From: Carposina sasakii
Taxonomy: Eukaryota > Arthropoda > Insecta > Lepidoptera > Carposinidae
NCBI GenBank assembly: GCA_014607495.2
Contig: CP053159.1
Coordinates: 2,053,501-2,117,500 of the forward strand
Length of the DNA stretch: 64,000 bases
Reading direction: 5' to 3'
Part shown: positions 45,226-57,377 of the stretch, piece after piece
Layout: the number at the start of each line of letters is the position of its first letter
How positions within the stretch are numbered: position 1 is the stretch's first letter
Position numbers and translations under genes: made by a program
Notes under the pieces: generated by a model
What the model saw: only the letters and a program-made list of their open reading frames with translations
Database searches by the model: none
What the model was told of the DNA's origin: nothing

Positions 45226-45774
45226 ACCACTGCTATGGTTGGTTTTATTCATAAATGGTACCCACCAACCTTACACATGTAACATATAAAAATGTACCGT
45301 TTTACAATGTGATTCATGGACTTGCATCAGCGCATCCAAGTTGACCGCGAAGTATTAGCAATTCTTTGACCTTAGGTAAACGGTGGCTTTGTCCGGCTGA
45401 TTTCGGAGAACCGGATCAAGGTCAGGTCTCGAGGTGAGCTGGGTTGTCGCCGGGCAAAACCTAGCAACGTGTTTCGTCGCCCAGTTTAGTTGCTAGGTCA
45501 ACAACTCATCCGTCCCTAGACCAAACACAATGAGATTTTTTTTCGATTTATATAGGTAGCGGGCTAATGATACGCCTCGCTTTGGTTCGGCACTCAATTC
45601 TGTAATTTGTTTGGCTTGATTTCCTCTATAACATCGGTTGCTAGCGTTGGGGTTAACACAGTGTTCTGTGATTCACCTATGCCAAAGGCACGATATAATA
45701 TCTTTGGGGCCACGACATATCGATGCGGACTTCCACAGCAGACTACTTTGTGATGACGGCTTATAGTAGAATAC

Positions 45775-45900
45775 CTACGTTACACCAAATATTTTAAGTA
45801 GTTCCTTTGAAAGGTAGCGTTAATTGACTTGTATATGACAACATTGTCTATGTAACTGGAAACAGAATGTTAGTTCCGAAGTCAGGCACGCACGGGAGAT
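45775..45900. repeat. Dispersed repeat, family K
   Basis: AAATATTTTAAGTAGTTCCT, TGTATATGACAACATTGTCT and AGAATGTTAGTTCCGAAGTC match the family at 54255-54400. Confidence 0.5.
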
Positions 45901-46325
45901 AATCTTGACCAAAACGTCAGCAACTAACTAAATCTGAATTACGATAAAAATCCCTCAAGATGAAATTGGCTTTCAGTAAAGTCACTATATTTTTAACGTT
46001 TTAGAACAGTGACGTGTTTTAGAACCCTCATATATTCTGGAATAAAAGAAAACTTTTATTTTAATCCTTAGCTACTGGTACTGCTGTGGATCATAAAACG
46101 TTTTTTTTTTATTTCACAAAAGTAAATCTAAAGTCTAAAGTAATAAAACTGAGGCTACTTACCTCGCTGGACTTTAAACGAGTTTGTACTTGAAGGGGAA
46201 CAAGTAAAATATAGGTACTCGTATTAAGCTATTATATTATATACTCGTACATACCTATTTACACAAAGCTGTGTTCTGTAAAAATCAGAGCCGAGAGAGA
46301 GAACCAGATTCTTCCAGGCACGTTT

Positions 46326-46735
46326 TACATCGTCGTCATCAGCCTATTGCAGTCCACTGCTGGACGTAGGCCTCCCCCAGAGCCGTCCTCTTTAAGTCAT
46401 CGGTCCATCTGGCCAGAGGACGCCCAATGTTACGCTTGCCGAGGCGCGGTCTCCATTCGAGAACCCGTTTACTCCACCGTCCATCGGTTCTACAACAGAT
46501 GTGGCCTGCTCACTGCCACTTCAGTCTGCTACATTTCGAGACTATGTCTATCTCTTTGGTCTTCTGCCGGATAATCTCGTTTCGGACTTTGTCCATTAGG
46601 GAGATTCCGAGCATTGACTTTTCCATAGCTCTCTGAGTGACATACAATCGGTGAGCCAGCCCCACCGTCAGGTTCCACGCCATGGCAAGTCATGGCTGGT
46701 AGAACGCACTGATCGAACACCTTGGTTTTCACGTT
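46326..46735 (-). pseudogene. RTE-type reverse transcriptase C-terminal fragment with 3' tail
   Basis: The minus strand reads KTKVFDQCVLPAMTCHG and then, across shifts, the KLKWQWAGH / RPP-RWTDDL type C-terminus, ending in the tail GGCCTACGTCCAGCAGTGGA. Related to, but a different copy from, 50523-51590. Confidence 0.72.
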
Positions 46736-46879
46736 TATCAATGTCAGATCCCAGGAACGAACTCTCCCAAAAAATTATGTCATTTTCTAGTAATTTTGTG
46801 AAAGTATGAAATATGTCTTCACTAATAGGTAGAATCGCTTCTATGCTGCTCTGGGAGTGAAAAAAAAAACTACTTCTCT

Positions 46880-47095
46880 TCCCGGGCATACTGTACAAGT
46901 CAGTAGAGGGACAAGAGGGTCTTGGTATTTTGTAGGCGATGGGCTGACCACCTGTCACTACTAACCGAACTTGTACATCTCAACTATACCCTCAAAATTG
47001 GTCAGAAGTGGCACCATGTGGTTATATCGGCCGTTGGTGCTCTGCCTACCCCGTAAGGGATAAAGGCGTGATTATATGTATGTATGTATGTATAG
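46880..47095 (-). repeat. Dispersed repeat, family C
   Basis: Inverted copy of 44047-44345: CTTCTCTTCCCGGGCATACT ... CTCTGCCTACCCCGTAAGGG ... ATGTATGTATGTATGTATAG. Confidence 0.65.
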
Positions 47096-47107
47096 GTAGA
47101 TAACATT

Positions 47108-47300
47108 ATCTGCATCTCATTCCGTGCATGTCATAAGAGTCGACTAACGAAATGGGGCATTTTCTCAGGCGATAAGCTAGCAACTTGTCACTGATCATTA
47201 ACATCTGTCCCCGCATCTGTACCCACTAAACGTAGCTGTAGGGTGTTCTTTATGAGTCTGCAGTTCTGGCTACCCCATTTCGGAAACACAGCTGTGCGTG
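47108..47300. repeat. Dispersed repeat, family E
   Basis: GCATCTCATTCCGTGCATGT ... AGCTAGCAACTTGTCACTGA ... AGTTCTGGCTACCCCATTTC, reverse to 11565. Confidence 0.55.
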
Positions 47301-47633
47301 TATGTTATGAATGTATGGCCTAGGTCTACGTGGACTAGGTAAGTAGTAAGGGTAAGCTAAGGTTACTCACTTGAAAGTGCCTTAGATCAACTTCTCAGTG
47401 CAGATCATCAACAACAGCATATCGTCAATGTACGTACAGGGTGAAAGTGGAAGCTTTAAAAAACTTTAAAGGTAGGATCAGCACATGATTCTGATATCTG
47501 TAATAGTAAGTAAAATATTTATAGAAATCACAGAGGCAGAAATCAGAATTAAATCATCATTAAGTGCTATATCTAGGTACTTATTTCTAGCTTTTTGGGA
47601 GAAAACGTTTTATTAAGTTTCTATAAGGCCTTG

Positions 47634-47791
47634 TTCAGTGCGATGCGGATGATTTACGCGGACGTCCGCGACGGACGGTAAAATGTATGAAATGAAACCT
47701 TCTCCGCGACGCACTGAACGCGCTGTAAGGTTTCATACATTTTACCGTCCGTCGCGGAAGTTCGCGTAAGTCATCCGCGTCGCACTGAACA
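47634..47791. mobile_element. Compact GC-rich palindromic MITE
   Basis: Arms TTCAGTGCGATGCGGATGAT then TTACGCGGACGTCCGCGACG and ACGGTAAAATGTATGAAA, with the mirror copy ending TCATCCGCGTCGCACTGAA. About 158 bp, nearly all of it arm, and much richer in CpG than its surroundings. Confidence 0.85.
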
Positions 47792-48426
47792 TGTCGTCTA
47801 TTCTACCCATGGCGTCAATCATGACCAAAAAGCCTATAATTTTCCATACGAGTACAATGAACCCAATTATACAACAAAGACAACAGTAAACTCTAATCAC
47901 AATCAAATAATGAATATAAACGCCAAACTTTTCTCATCAATCCACAAAATTCGCCAGTAACACGATTTCGTTCATAAAACGTCTTAGCAACTGTCTAGGT
48001 CCCCCATTGACCTTTATATTGGGATAGGTCGCGTAACAACCGCCCTGTACAGTTGGCATCACAAGTATTTGATATGCTCTAGATTTTTCACGTTTAGGGT
48101 ACTTAACCTTGGGATGGGTGATTCGAACGCGCGCCCTCGAGACGCCCTTGTATCTATGAAACTCTGAGGGGATAGGAGTTCCTGTGAATGTCTCCAAGTA
48201 TGATTTCGGGACTATTTTTTTATAATTCGTTACCTAATGATGCTAAAGTATGATAATTTGGTTATTATCTACGCAGTTGAAATATAAGCAGAGTTTACAA
48301 TTAAAATGACTTGGTAACATTTCCCAGCGGCTTCGTTGCCGGTCGTTGTAACTTGTATTAGGCTTACCCCTTGCCACGTGGGACTTGAAATAGGCTGACG
48401 GGTGATGCGTGGGTGTGTGTTTTGCA

Positions 48427-48637
48427 TACACAGGAGTAACAAAAAGGGTACGTAATGAAAATAGCCCACTATAGAGAATCTATATACACATTGAGACTCG
48501 AATCGAGATCACATTCACCCTAGAAAAAAGACATGTGATTTAAAGTCACAAATGTTGTGGATAGGTCTCCTATTAAATTTGGGGCTACAGTCAAACCATT
48601 TCGCTTAACATACTGACTCCTTCGTTACATCGTTTAT
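48427..48637. mobile_element. Palindromic MITE, family P, decayed
   Basis: TACACAGGAGTAACAAAAAG at the left and TTCGTTACATCGTTTATA at the right with TTTCGCTTAACATACTGAC inside. Both arms mutated. Confidence 0.65.
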
Positions 48638-49229
48638 AATATGTAATATGATTTTTGAAAGTTACCTACTTTGATCGTTATTGCAGTTTAAATTCATTTC
48701 ATTCCAGAGACAATAGGGAAATATTGTAACATTTTATAAAATACAGATTTGATTTTTAGATTACGCGAACGATGTAAAATTTAACCTAGGGAAGATAATT
48801 AAACAACTTGCTTCCAACCTTCATATTTATCTATGAACAGATAAAGATCACCATCAGTATAATAATGGCTTATAAAAGAGATTGAATATCTCGCGTGTAT
48901 ATAAATAAACACATGAAATGTCTTGGAAAATAATATAATGTTTTACGCTTTCCATATACCTAGCAGCAAGCAACGCTTTCCCCTTCTGTTTTTAATAATG
49001 AATGTGTCTGGAAGGAAATTAATCCTTTATTTGTATGTTATATATGTATATAATATATGGGTGTCCACATTGGTGATGTCACCATAAATTATTATGTTTT
49101 ATTTTTCCGTTTATATAAATCTACCAGATAAATCTTATTACCTACCGTTTTTCTACAATAAATATATAAACCTAATTTTTAAATGAAAAATAATAAGTAA
49201 CATTATTTTGTGTTGTGTTATTTAATACA

Positions 49230-49248
49230 TTATATATATATATATATT
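49230..49248. repeat. (TA)n microsatellite
   Basis: A run of TA dinucleotides within AT-rich sequence from 48640 to 49360 that holds nothing else recognisable. Confidence 0.7.
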
Positions 49249-49362
49249 AATACTATTTGTATTGGATTCTTTTAAATAAAAAACCATTTATTTATTATTT
49301 ATTTACATTATACTTAAGAATAGTTACATTATTATGTTTCGCCTCGCTGAGTCTACTTTTTT

Positions 49363-49494
49363 GATTCTTCCAAATATCAGATAGCCTATCTGAAGAATAA
49401 AGTTGATGCTGTCTCTATCATGTTCAAGTTTTAGAAAAAGACAACACTAACACTATTCTCCTCATAGGCTATCCTGACGTTAGGAAAAATCGAC
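49363..49494. mobile_element. Short palindromic MITE, family J
   Basis: GATTCTTCCAAATATCAGAT, GAAGAATAAAGTTGATGCTG, and right arm CATAGGCTATCCTGACGTTA then GGAAAAATCG. Confidence 0.75.
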
Positions 49495-50178
49495 CCTCAG
49501 TCAGTATATTTATTTTCTTAAATTATTTATTTAAGTTGCTAAAAGTATTAGAAATAAACAAACACTTACCTAAGTGTTATGTCTAGACGCCCTCTCGTTA
49601 GAGAGTAAGTATATTCTTTGCCCTATTAGCTATAGTGTCGAGTGGGCGTGTCTACGAGTTATCATAAAAATTCAAAGAGATTTTAATCCTGTTGGAGTTG
49701 TTTAGTCTGGGCTACCTACGCGAAATTGTATTATTTATGCCCGCGTATAAATCGTGCGTTGTAAACAAGGGCAAAGGAAATATTATAAACTGTGTGTTGA
49801 TTATTCGCCTTTTTAAGCTATGTTTTAAGTTATACCTACAGTAGCAGTCCCACTGTCAAATTTCAAAAAATTATTAGCATCATATATTTTTACCCTGGCC
49901 GTCACTCACACCCTGTATATGTCTGGATAGCTAAAATGTTTAAGCACGCGCTTAATTCCACCGACTATCGACGTAAGTATACGCCCCCGAGATAGTGATG
50001 CAGTTAAAAAACAATATTGATAACGCTAACGAGATACCAACTATTCAATAGCACAGTTAAAATACTGGAAAATTGCTCTGTAGAATGTAGTTAATACATA
50101 TTTGGATTTTTAACGGTAGAATGGTACTTATGAGAATGTACATACAATCATAATTGTTCAATATTTATGATTCACAAA

Positions 50179-50420
50179 TCCTACTAATATTATAAACGCG
50201 AAAGTTTGTAAGTATGGATGGATGGATAGATGGATGGACGTTTGTTACACTTTCACGTAAAAACGGCTGGAGCGATTTTAATAAAATTTATGGAATTAGC
50301 TGAAACCCTGGATTAACACATAGGCTACTTTTTATCTCGGGAAAATATTTTTATCCCGGTTAATTTCGACATTTTATTTTTTCTGCAGTCCACGTGGACG
50401 AAGTCGCGGGCGTCCGCTAG
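50179..50420 (+). mobile_element. Complete non-autonomous Helitron (TCCTAC-type), cleanest copy
   Basis: A|TCCTACTAATATTATAAACG at the start; CGTGGACGAAGTCGCGGGCG then TCCGCTAG|T at the end. 242 bp with a short GGATGGAT run near the 5' end. No frame. Confidence 0.92.
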
Positions 50421-50522
50421 TGATTTACTAAAGCTACAAGGTGTTAGAATAAAACCGCGTCTAAAGTTAGACACTGTTTAAAAATGACAATGGCTGTTTA
50501 TAGTAGGGTTCATCATTTTCAT

Positions 50523-51590
50523 AATTTACAGCCCTGAGAAGTCTACTGTTGGACATAGGCCTCCCCCAACAACCTCCACTCCGACCGGTCGGAAGCAGCC
50601 TACATCCAACCGACGCCCGCGGCCTTGGCCAGGTCGTCCGTCCACTTCGCGGGTGGCCTTCCCACGCTCCGCTTGCCGATACGTGGTATCCACTCTAGAA
50701 CTTTCCGACTCCATCGGCCATCAGTTCTTCGAGCTATGTGCCCTGCCCATTGCCACTTCAGCTTGCTGGACCGTTGAGCTATGTCGGTGAACTTTATACG
50801 TCTGCGGATCTCCTCATTTCCGATTCGATCACGCAGAGAGATCCCAAGCATAGTTCTCTCCATCGCTCGCTGTGCGATCCTGAGCTTCTTTATGAGGCAC
50901 ACAGTTAGAGACTACGTCTCGGCACCGTAGGTCATCACCGGCAGCACGCACTGGTTGAATACCTTCGTCTTTAAGGACTGGGGTATCTTGGACACAAATA
51001 AGCTTCGTAGTTTCCCGAACGCTGCCCAGCCGAGTTGGATTCGCCGATTTACCTCTTTCTCGAAGTAGGATCTACCTAGTTTGACCGTCTGTCCCAGGTA
51101 AACATACTCGTCAACAACTTTGAGCATCGAGCTTCCAACCAGTACAGGAGTGGGTGGCACATGGACGTTCGACATGATCTTTGACTTGTCTATGTTCATC
51201 TTCAGGCCCACCTGTTGGGAGACTCGATTGAGGCCATCGAGCATTGTGCTTAGATCCTTCAGCGATTCTGCCATGACCACGATGTCGTCTGCGAACCGAA
51301 GGTGAGTGATGTATTCGCCATTGATATTGATGCCGAGTCCTTTCCAGAAGTTCCTTTCCTTTCGAGAAGCTTAAAGGCGTCTTCCACTGCATAACATCTC
51401 CTTGTCTCACTCCCCTCTGCAATGAAATCGGCTCAGTGCTCCGCTCCTGTACTCGTAACGACATGGTGGCATTGCTGTATAAACACTTCAGCACTTCGAT
51501 ATATCGATGGTCAATATGGCACTCTTAGAAGCTCTGATGTAATTCCATCGTCGCCCGGCGCTTTGTTATTGCTATATATGCTATATAGTA
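50523..51590 (-). pseudogene. RTE-type non-LTR retrotransposon, 5'-truncated reverse transcriptase
   Basis: Read on the minus strand: NNKAPGDDGITSELLR (RT motif A region), then after a deletion EVLKCLYSNATMSLRVQ, LQRGVRQGDV (motif B), HLRFADDIVVMAESLKDLST (FADD catalytic motif), GLKMNIDKSKIMSN, VYLGQTVKLGR, LKTKVFNQCVLPVMTYGAET, and a C-terminal KLKWQWAGHIARRTDGRWSR with VGRPPAKWTDDLAKAAG. It ends in the AGCAGTGGACTGCAATAGGC-type tail. At least two frame shifts and internal deletions leave it inactive. This links the 3' tails seen elsewhere to an RTE-type element. Confidence 0.88.
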
Positions 51591-51772
51591 GGGTTATTTC
51601 ATAGTATTTCGCTTAACATAGGTACACATGTTACTTACAGATGTCCGAATTACTCCATCAACACAACATGCTACTGGCCCCCTTAGATTAATAATATTAT
51701 TATGAGTCTTCGCTGCAAGCGAATCATTATCACAGAACACTATATAGGTACTCTATCATTATTCTAAGCCAG

Positions 51773-51941
51773 CCTCCTAACTTACCTAAGTAGCAAATGC
51801 AAAGCGATAGCGAAAATTGTACAAAAATCGCTAATTGCTTGTCAAATTCGTATTACGTAAAATGAATTTCAAAGGAACATTTTACAATTTTCGCTATCGC
51901 ATTGTTTCGGCTTTGCTATTGCAAATTAGGTAATCAGGGGG
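51773..51941. mobile_element. Palindromic MITE, family M
   Basis: GCAAAGCGATAGCGAAAATT mirrored by TTTTCGCTATCGCATTGTTT; right end TAGGTAATCAGGGGG, left tip decayed. Confidence 0.72.
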
Positions 51942-51969
51942 CGGGATTGGCTTACCACTTTATCTCGCC

Positions 51970-52188
51970 ACACAAATGCTGCTTCTCTTCCCGGGCATAC
52001 TGTACAAGTCAGTAGAGGGACAAGAGGGTCTTGGTGTTTTGTAGGCAATGGGTTGACCACCTGTCACTACTAACCGAACTTGTAGTACATCTCAACTATA
52101 GCCTCAAAATTGATCAGTAGTGTCACCGTGTGGTTCTATCGAACCTTGGTGCTCTGCCTGCTCCGTAAGGGATAAAGGCGTGATTATA
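51970..52188 (-). repeat. Dispersed repeat, family C, interrupted by a family Q MITE
   Basis: CTTCTCTTCCCGGGCATACT ... CTCTGCCTGCTCCGTAAGGG ... GCGTGATTATA. The expected ATGTATGTATG continuation appears at 52532, after the family Q element, so the MITE inserted into this repeat. Confidence 0.7.
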
Positions 52189-52535
52189 TAGGGTAATTTT
52201 TGATCGTCAACCTTCCCGAAAACTACGGAATCTCCTCATCAACACGATAATTTTTCTGGAAGCATACCTGGGATATATCTAGTTCCCAAGATATTAGGGT
52301 CCAAAGTTGAGTAAATAGACTGCATAGACGCGCGTAGCAAGATTTTTTCACGAGAAATAATTAATATCTGTCCTTGAAAAAACTAGCAAAAACACTGGAC
52401 ACTATAAACGCCCGATCAAGAAAAAAAAATTACATAATTTCCCAGCATTTTTTTTTTGGCATAAACTTACTTAATTTGATGTACAAAGTACCTACGTACT
52501 CTTCGTTAATCGTGGCGAAGAAAAAACATCCTGTA
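52189..52535 (-). mobile_element. MITE family Q nested in family C repeat
   Basis: TATAGGGTAATTTTTGATCG at the left and AAAACATCCTGTA at the right, TA on both sides. Same orientation as 17789-18172. Confidence 0.78.
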
Positions 52536-52854
52536 TGTATGTATGTAAATGCTTATAGATATATAGGATGAATACGCTGTGCTTGATGACAGAAGTGTTC
52601 TGGCAGACCTGCTCCTTCTATCTACAAACATATCCTGGAATTATAGATTGGATTATTACCTCATTAATGCCTTACTATAGATATTAAAATGGTAGTGTAA
52701 TGATTAATTAGCCCATTCTAGCAGACGCGAGCGACTTTCTTTACGTTAGTTAACAAGGGAATATCTTTATTCAAGTTTTATTAAAATACATTCTGTTTGC
52801 ACTGGCAATGATGTTTCCGATTTTTAAAATAATATAAAAATTATTGAAATGATT

Positions 52855-52985
52855 TTTTTTTCACCCAAGTGAGATTTGAACTCACGACCTCTCGCAAACC
52901 GTGCTTTCGCTCTAACCGACTGAGCTATCGGGTCAATTGACTCGGATGACGAAATTTACCATCTCTTTTACATTAAGTTTTTGGC
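52855..52985 (-). mobile_element. tRNA-derived SINE, family S
   Basis: The minus strand has an A box in GATAGCTCAGTCGGTTAGAG and a B box in GTGAGTTCAAATCTCACTTG, then GGTGAAAAAAAAATC. The 5' side reads through GACTCGGATGACG upstream of the tRNA-like part, as in the 60745 copy, so it is not a free tRNA gene. Confidence 0.7.
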
Positions 52986-53087
52986 AACGTTATTTTTTCA
53001 TCCCGATACACTATGTTTTACCCTCAGCACAATGTTTTAATGATGAAAAGATCAAAAAATACTTGTAATAGTTTAGATTTAGAGTGC

Positions 53088-53310
53088 TTCCGCCAAACAG
53101 TTCCTTTGAATGATGACACTAGTCACGATATGTAGGTATGATAACATTTTCTGTATAAAAAAGTAGTAGCAGTAGAGTCCGTTTCATAGAATACACTGCC
53201 TATGCTTGATTTCGGAACTAAAATTTTCCGTTACATAATGTGGTCATAATGACATAGTAACTAGCGCCATCACCTATACCTATCGGAACTATACGATTAA
53301 ACGCACAATA
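53088..53310. mobile_element. Family K repeat as an inverted-repeat unit
   Basis: AGTTCCTTTGAATGATGACA then CTAGTCACGATATG at the left; TGACATAGTAACTAGCGCCA then TCAC...CGGAACTAT at the right. The arms mirror each other, so single-arm copies elsewhere are likely halves of this MITE. Confidence 0.65.
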
Positions 53311-53802
53311 GAGCAACCTCGTAGTCGATTCTCGTAGCAGGCTAAAGCTCGTAGTAGGCCCATGGCCTCGTAGCATGTATTCAATTCAATCCATTTATTC
53401 GCACAAAATATGGGTACTTACCATAAATTATAACATTTGTAAGTTATGTATGCATTACTACGGAAAATTTATTTCTCCTATATTAGTCGAATAAAGTAAA
53501 ATGCGAGTACTTTGCGACACTAATCATAAATAAATACAAATGAACTTCAGAATCAAAACACATGATTACAGTTAAATAATAGGATTTGAAGAATCTCTGT
53601 TAGAGATCAGCTCACCTTTGTACCTAGATTATCTTTGTTAATAGGTATAAATAAAGAATAAAAATAATTGGGTTGATTCATGATTGTTTACGAAAGGCCA
53701 ACCAACTTGATGAAAAGTATAGAGCTACTTTCTTAAACAATTTAGTTCATTGACTGTCCCACTATTAGTTTAAGTTAGTTTCTTCTACTAATAAACATGA
53801 TG

Positions 53803-54024
53803 ATGATCTCCGACCGTATTTCGGCCAAGGCGACCAATCTCTACGGAGATTGGTCAGGTACGCAGGAGATATTATAGTGCACAAGTGTGTGCGCAAACAC
53901 AGATGCACTCTCTATTCCGTTACTCTCGTAGTCCGATGGGACGGAAAGCCGACACGACCGGAAAGAGATCAGGCGCAGGACCAACCGTTTTACGTGCTTT
54001 CCGAGGCACAAGCTAAGTGACAAT
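53803..54024 (-). repeat. Dispersed repeat, family D
   Basis: Reverse copy of 42590-42805: CTCCGACCGTATTTCGGCCA ... GTGCACAAGTGTGTGCGCAA ... CCGAGGCACAAGCTAAGTGA. Similarity is high, so insertion was fairly recent. Confidence 0.65.
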
Positions 54025-54040
54025 TTTGCAACATTAAAAT

Positions 54041-54145
54041 CTGTACATGAAATAAATTCATTGGTACAGGCCCGTGACTGGGATCGAACTTACGCCTCCC
54101 GCTTGGAAGGTGCACGTCTTAACCACTGGGCTATCACCACTAATA
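54041..54145 (-). mobile_element. tRNA-derived SINE, family G
   Basis: The minus strand has GATAGCCCAGTGGTTAAGAC (A box), AAGTTCGATCCCAGTC (B box) and CACGGGCCTGTACC, then AATGAATTTATTTCATGTAC. It lies directly beside the family D repeat. Confidence 0.72.
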
Positions 54146-54254
54146 AACATACTAATCATATTCAAGAGTTTATTTACAATCTAAACATCAACTTAATTAA
54201 ACTTTGGATTAAATAAATCGTCCAAATAATAGGCATTAAATTTTTATAGTAATA

Positions 54255-54400
54255 AAGTAGAATGCGTTTCACCAAATATTTCCTCTGAACGATGGCGCTA
54301 GTTGCTATGTGTACGATTACATTATCTCTATAACTAACTGCATACAAAAATGTTAGTTCCAAGATCATGCACGGGATTATTCTATGATACGGACTCCATA
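54255..54400. repeat. Dispersed repeat, family K
   Basis: ACGATGGCGCTAGTTGCTAT, CATACAAAAATGTTAGTTCC and GGATTATTCTATGATACGGA. From 54400 to 55570 nothing else is recognised. Confidence 0.5.
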
Positions 54401-55569
54401 AAACAGTCCTTGTATGACTATAGCTATAGATAAAAATTTAACAGAACAGTATTTAATGTCATTGCATAGGTCGAATAAACGCTGCGTAACGGCAACGTTG
54501 CCACTATTAAGGAACTTCAAGCTTCTGCTTTTATAAGTAGGCTATATCACAGACTACTAGTGTATTGACGTAGCAAAGGGGTATGTAATGTATAAGTATA
54601 ATGCTATAAAAATCATAAAGATAGGTTGCTAATTGAGAACCTTTATTTACAAAATTTGACTCGAAATCACATGTTGATTCTTCAACATTGAATAAACAGA
54701 ACTGGCCCTAAAAAGCGTGGGAAATAGTAGGTACAAAGATACCCATTTTTCTAGTCAGATAAAGGAGGTGGTTTACTGTCAATTTTCGGGCACAAAGGCA
54801 ACAAACTAGCGGCTTGCAACAAAGGGAGATATTTCCGAGTAGCTTAAAAAATATATGCTTCTATCTGACGTAATATGAAGATACTAGCTTTGTATTGTTA
54901 TATTATAGGTGAGGGGCATCAAAGTTGTTCAAATTGCATGTTATCATTTTTATGTTAAATCAATTGTTTGTGAGGTCCGATTGACATTGCTGGTGGTGAT
55001 ATATGATGGTCTATTCTAAAGTTCACGCAGATGAAAATTCTTCTCTAAAGTTTTCACTGTACTAAAGTAGGAGACCATTGCCGTGTATTAATATTAATAA
55101 TATATATATTTGAAGTTATCACGCCTTCTCTAGGTGCTTATATTATGTTATGTATTCAGTGTATGTTGTGAACTGTGTCAGTTCCGCAACTCTTCCGGCC
55201 TTAGTTACAAATGGTATATTCGCAATTCCAAGGTTGACAGCGAAGGTCTAACTATTGGGGACCATTAATAATGTGCCGGTGTTGAATCACTTCCTTCTGT
55301 TGCTATTTGGAAGCCATATAGAGGGTTAAATTACAAACTGTGTCAGAAGGACACCGTTTAAATTTGACATTTGATAGCAAAATGTGCGGAATATCTGTTA
55401 AATTTAGGCGATGTTTAGCTCAAAGAATAATAATATAACACATATATGTTTTTATTTAATGTTTTAGAAGCGTTCTGTTTGATGTTGTGTGATGAATGGA
55501 CAGTGAATGTAATAAAACGAGTGAATCACAAAAACCATGATGTCCGCCATTTTGATTTTAAATTAAGTG

Positions 55570-55700
55570 TACAGAGTGTAATAGAAGGGGAATGTTAAGT
55601 GAAACCCTACGAAAATAGCCAACCTTTTCACAAAATTTGATTCTAGAAATCACGTTTATTTTTTAAGAGAGTATGGAGAATTTATAACTAAGCAACTCAC
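55570..55700. mobile_element. Family P MITE, left half only
   Basis: TACAGAGTGTAATAGAAGGG, GAATGTTAAGTGAAACCCTA and AATCACGTTTATTTTTTAAG; the right arm is missing. Confidence 0.5.
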
Positions 55701-55951
55701 CTCATTTTGTTTTTTTTTCTTTACGTAATTTTCAATTAAGTCTGTAACTATTTTATTAAATTGGAATTGGATATTATTATTGAGTTCAAGTGTCTATAAT
55801 GTATCTAACATATATGCGTGGTGTTCTGTTTAATAGGTGTCTGATGACTGCATACACCTCTGAAAAATTCATAGAAATCGGAACGTTCAATAAAGTATGT
55901 AAAATGGTTCAAATCCCTTTTTTTTGGTCAGATCCGCGAGCGAAATTATTA

Positions 55952-56302
55952 TACAGGGTGTTTTTTGTGGCCACCTTTAACGAAGGGTACGTACTCTATA
56001 CATGAAATAAAGTAAGTTTATGCCAAAAAAAATGCTGGGAAAAAAGTCGTGCGAAATTTATAGTGTCTAGTGTTTATGTTAGTTTTTTTATAGACAGATA
56101 TTAATTATTTTTCGTGAAAAAATCCTGCTACGCGCGTCTATGTGCATTTATGCAGAAAAACGCAGTCTATTTACTCAACTTTGGACCCTAATATTTTGGA
56201 AACCAGACACTTCCCAGGTATGCTTCCATGGAGAAAAATGATCGTGATGATGAGGAGATTCCATAGTTTTCGGGAACGTTGACGACCAAAAATCATCCTG
56301 TA
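55952..56302 (+). mobile_element. MITE family Q, complete
   Basis: TACAGGGTGTTTTTTGTGGC ... GACCAAAAATCATCCTGTA, TA at both ends. 351 bp without an open frame. Confidence 0.85.
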
Positions 56303-57377
56303 TATAGGTAGTTACGCAAAAATAAAAATTTATTGCAAAAAAAAATTGGTGTCCCTGAATGCTTTTAACTAAGTTAAGAGTATAAGAATATCGTATAAGA
56401 GTCTTACAGGTTAAAAGATAATTTATTTTCTGTTAAAGAACCTCTTTATTAGTTTGACCCGTAATAAATATTAACCAACGATTTCAATTAAGTATCTATT
56501 TATAAGCTGATAAAAATAAGTGTTGAAGTCTCATTTTTTATCTTTAATACAACCATATAAAGTTATAATTGATCTTTTTAAATAAACGATACTTCTTTAT
56601 ATAAGAAATATTGACCATAAAGTGATATATTAGACAATACTTCTAGCTTATAGCCCCTTTATATACTTATAGCAAAACTTAATTGCTTGTAACCGGTGAA
56701 AAAAAACCAGATAATTTTAAAACGGTTATCCCAATGAAGGAGTACGCTGCATTAAAAATGTAGGGCCATCAGATTTGATTATGTATTATATTAATATGTT
56801 ATTGAAATATTAAGATTTATGATCAATAATTAAGTTAAATGGTTAATTAAGTTATTGTTTTAATAAGGATAGGATTATTTATTTAGATTTTATTAAAAGT
56901 TTTTTTTAATACAGCGTTCGGGAGCAAGTAACAAAGAAGTTAGGTCCAAGAGGCTATTATCGACAATACTCAAAAGCAACAGAGCAACATAATTGAGAGA
57001 TTTAACTTATGCCGCCTCTGTAGGCGTAGCCCCCTACGCCATTTATGGAATAAACCTTTAGCAAAAATGATGAGTTACGTGAAATGATGATGATTAAATC
57101 ATCATCGTGGAGAAATTATCCGTTGTTGAAATTATATTTAAATAAACAGTTACTTGCAAAAAAGTTTATAGCTAATCGTAACCTCGACATTCTTGAGCGC
57201 TTATTTGTATATCTTATTTGGGTATATTTTTTGTGCAAAAAAATTATTCAAGGTTCACTAAAAATTGTGATTTTTAAGGTTCATTATAAATCGTATTACT
57301 TAATTTAGCTGTAAAATTGTGTAGCGGAAATCATGAATATGGTAACACTATACGTGTGCAGACTACCTTACTATTGA
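56303..57377. other. Intergenic, no recognised gene
   Basis: Very AT-rich with no repeat or coding signal that I can support; the 74-codon frame at 57084-57308 looks fortuitous. Confidence 0.4.

Noticed and set aside
46347..46958. Several 70-96-codon frames
   Set aside because: Antisense or frame-shifted readings of the RTE fragment and the family C repeat.
52855..52930. tRNA gene on the minus strand
   Set aside because: Shares flanks with the SINE at 60745; ends in a poly-A-like run rather than a paired acceptor stem with a terminator.
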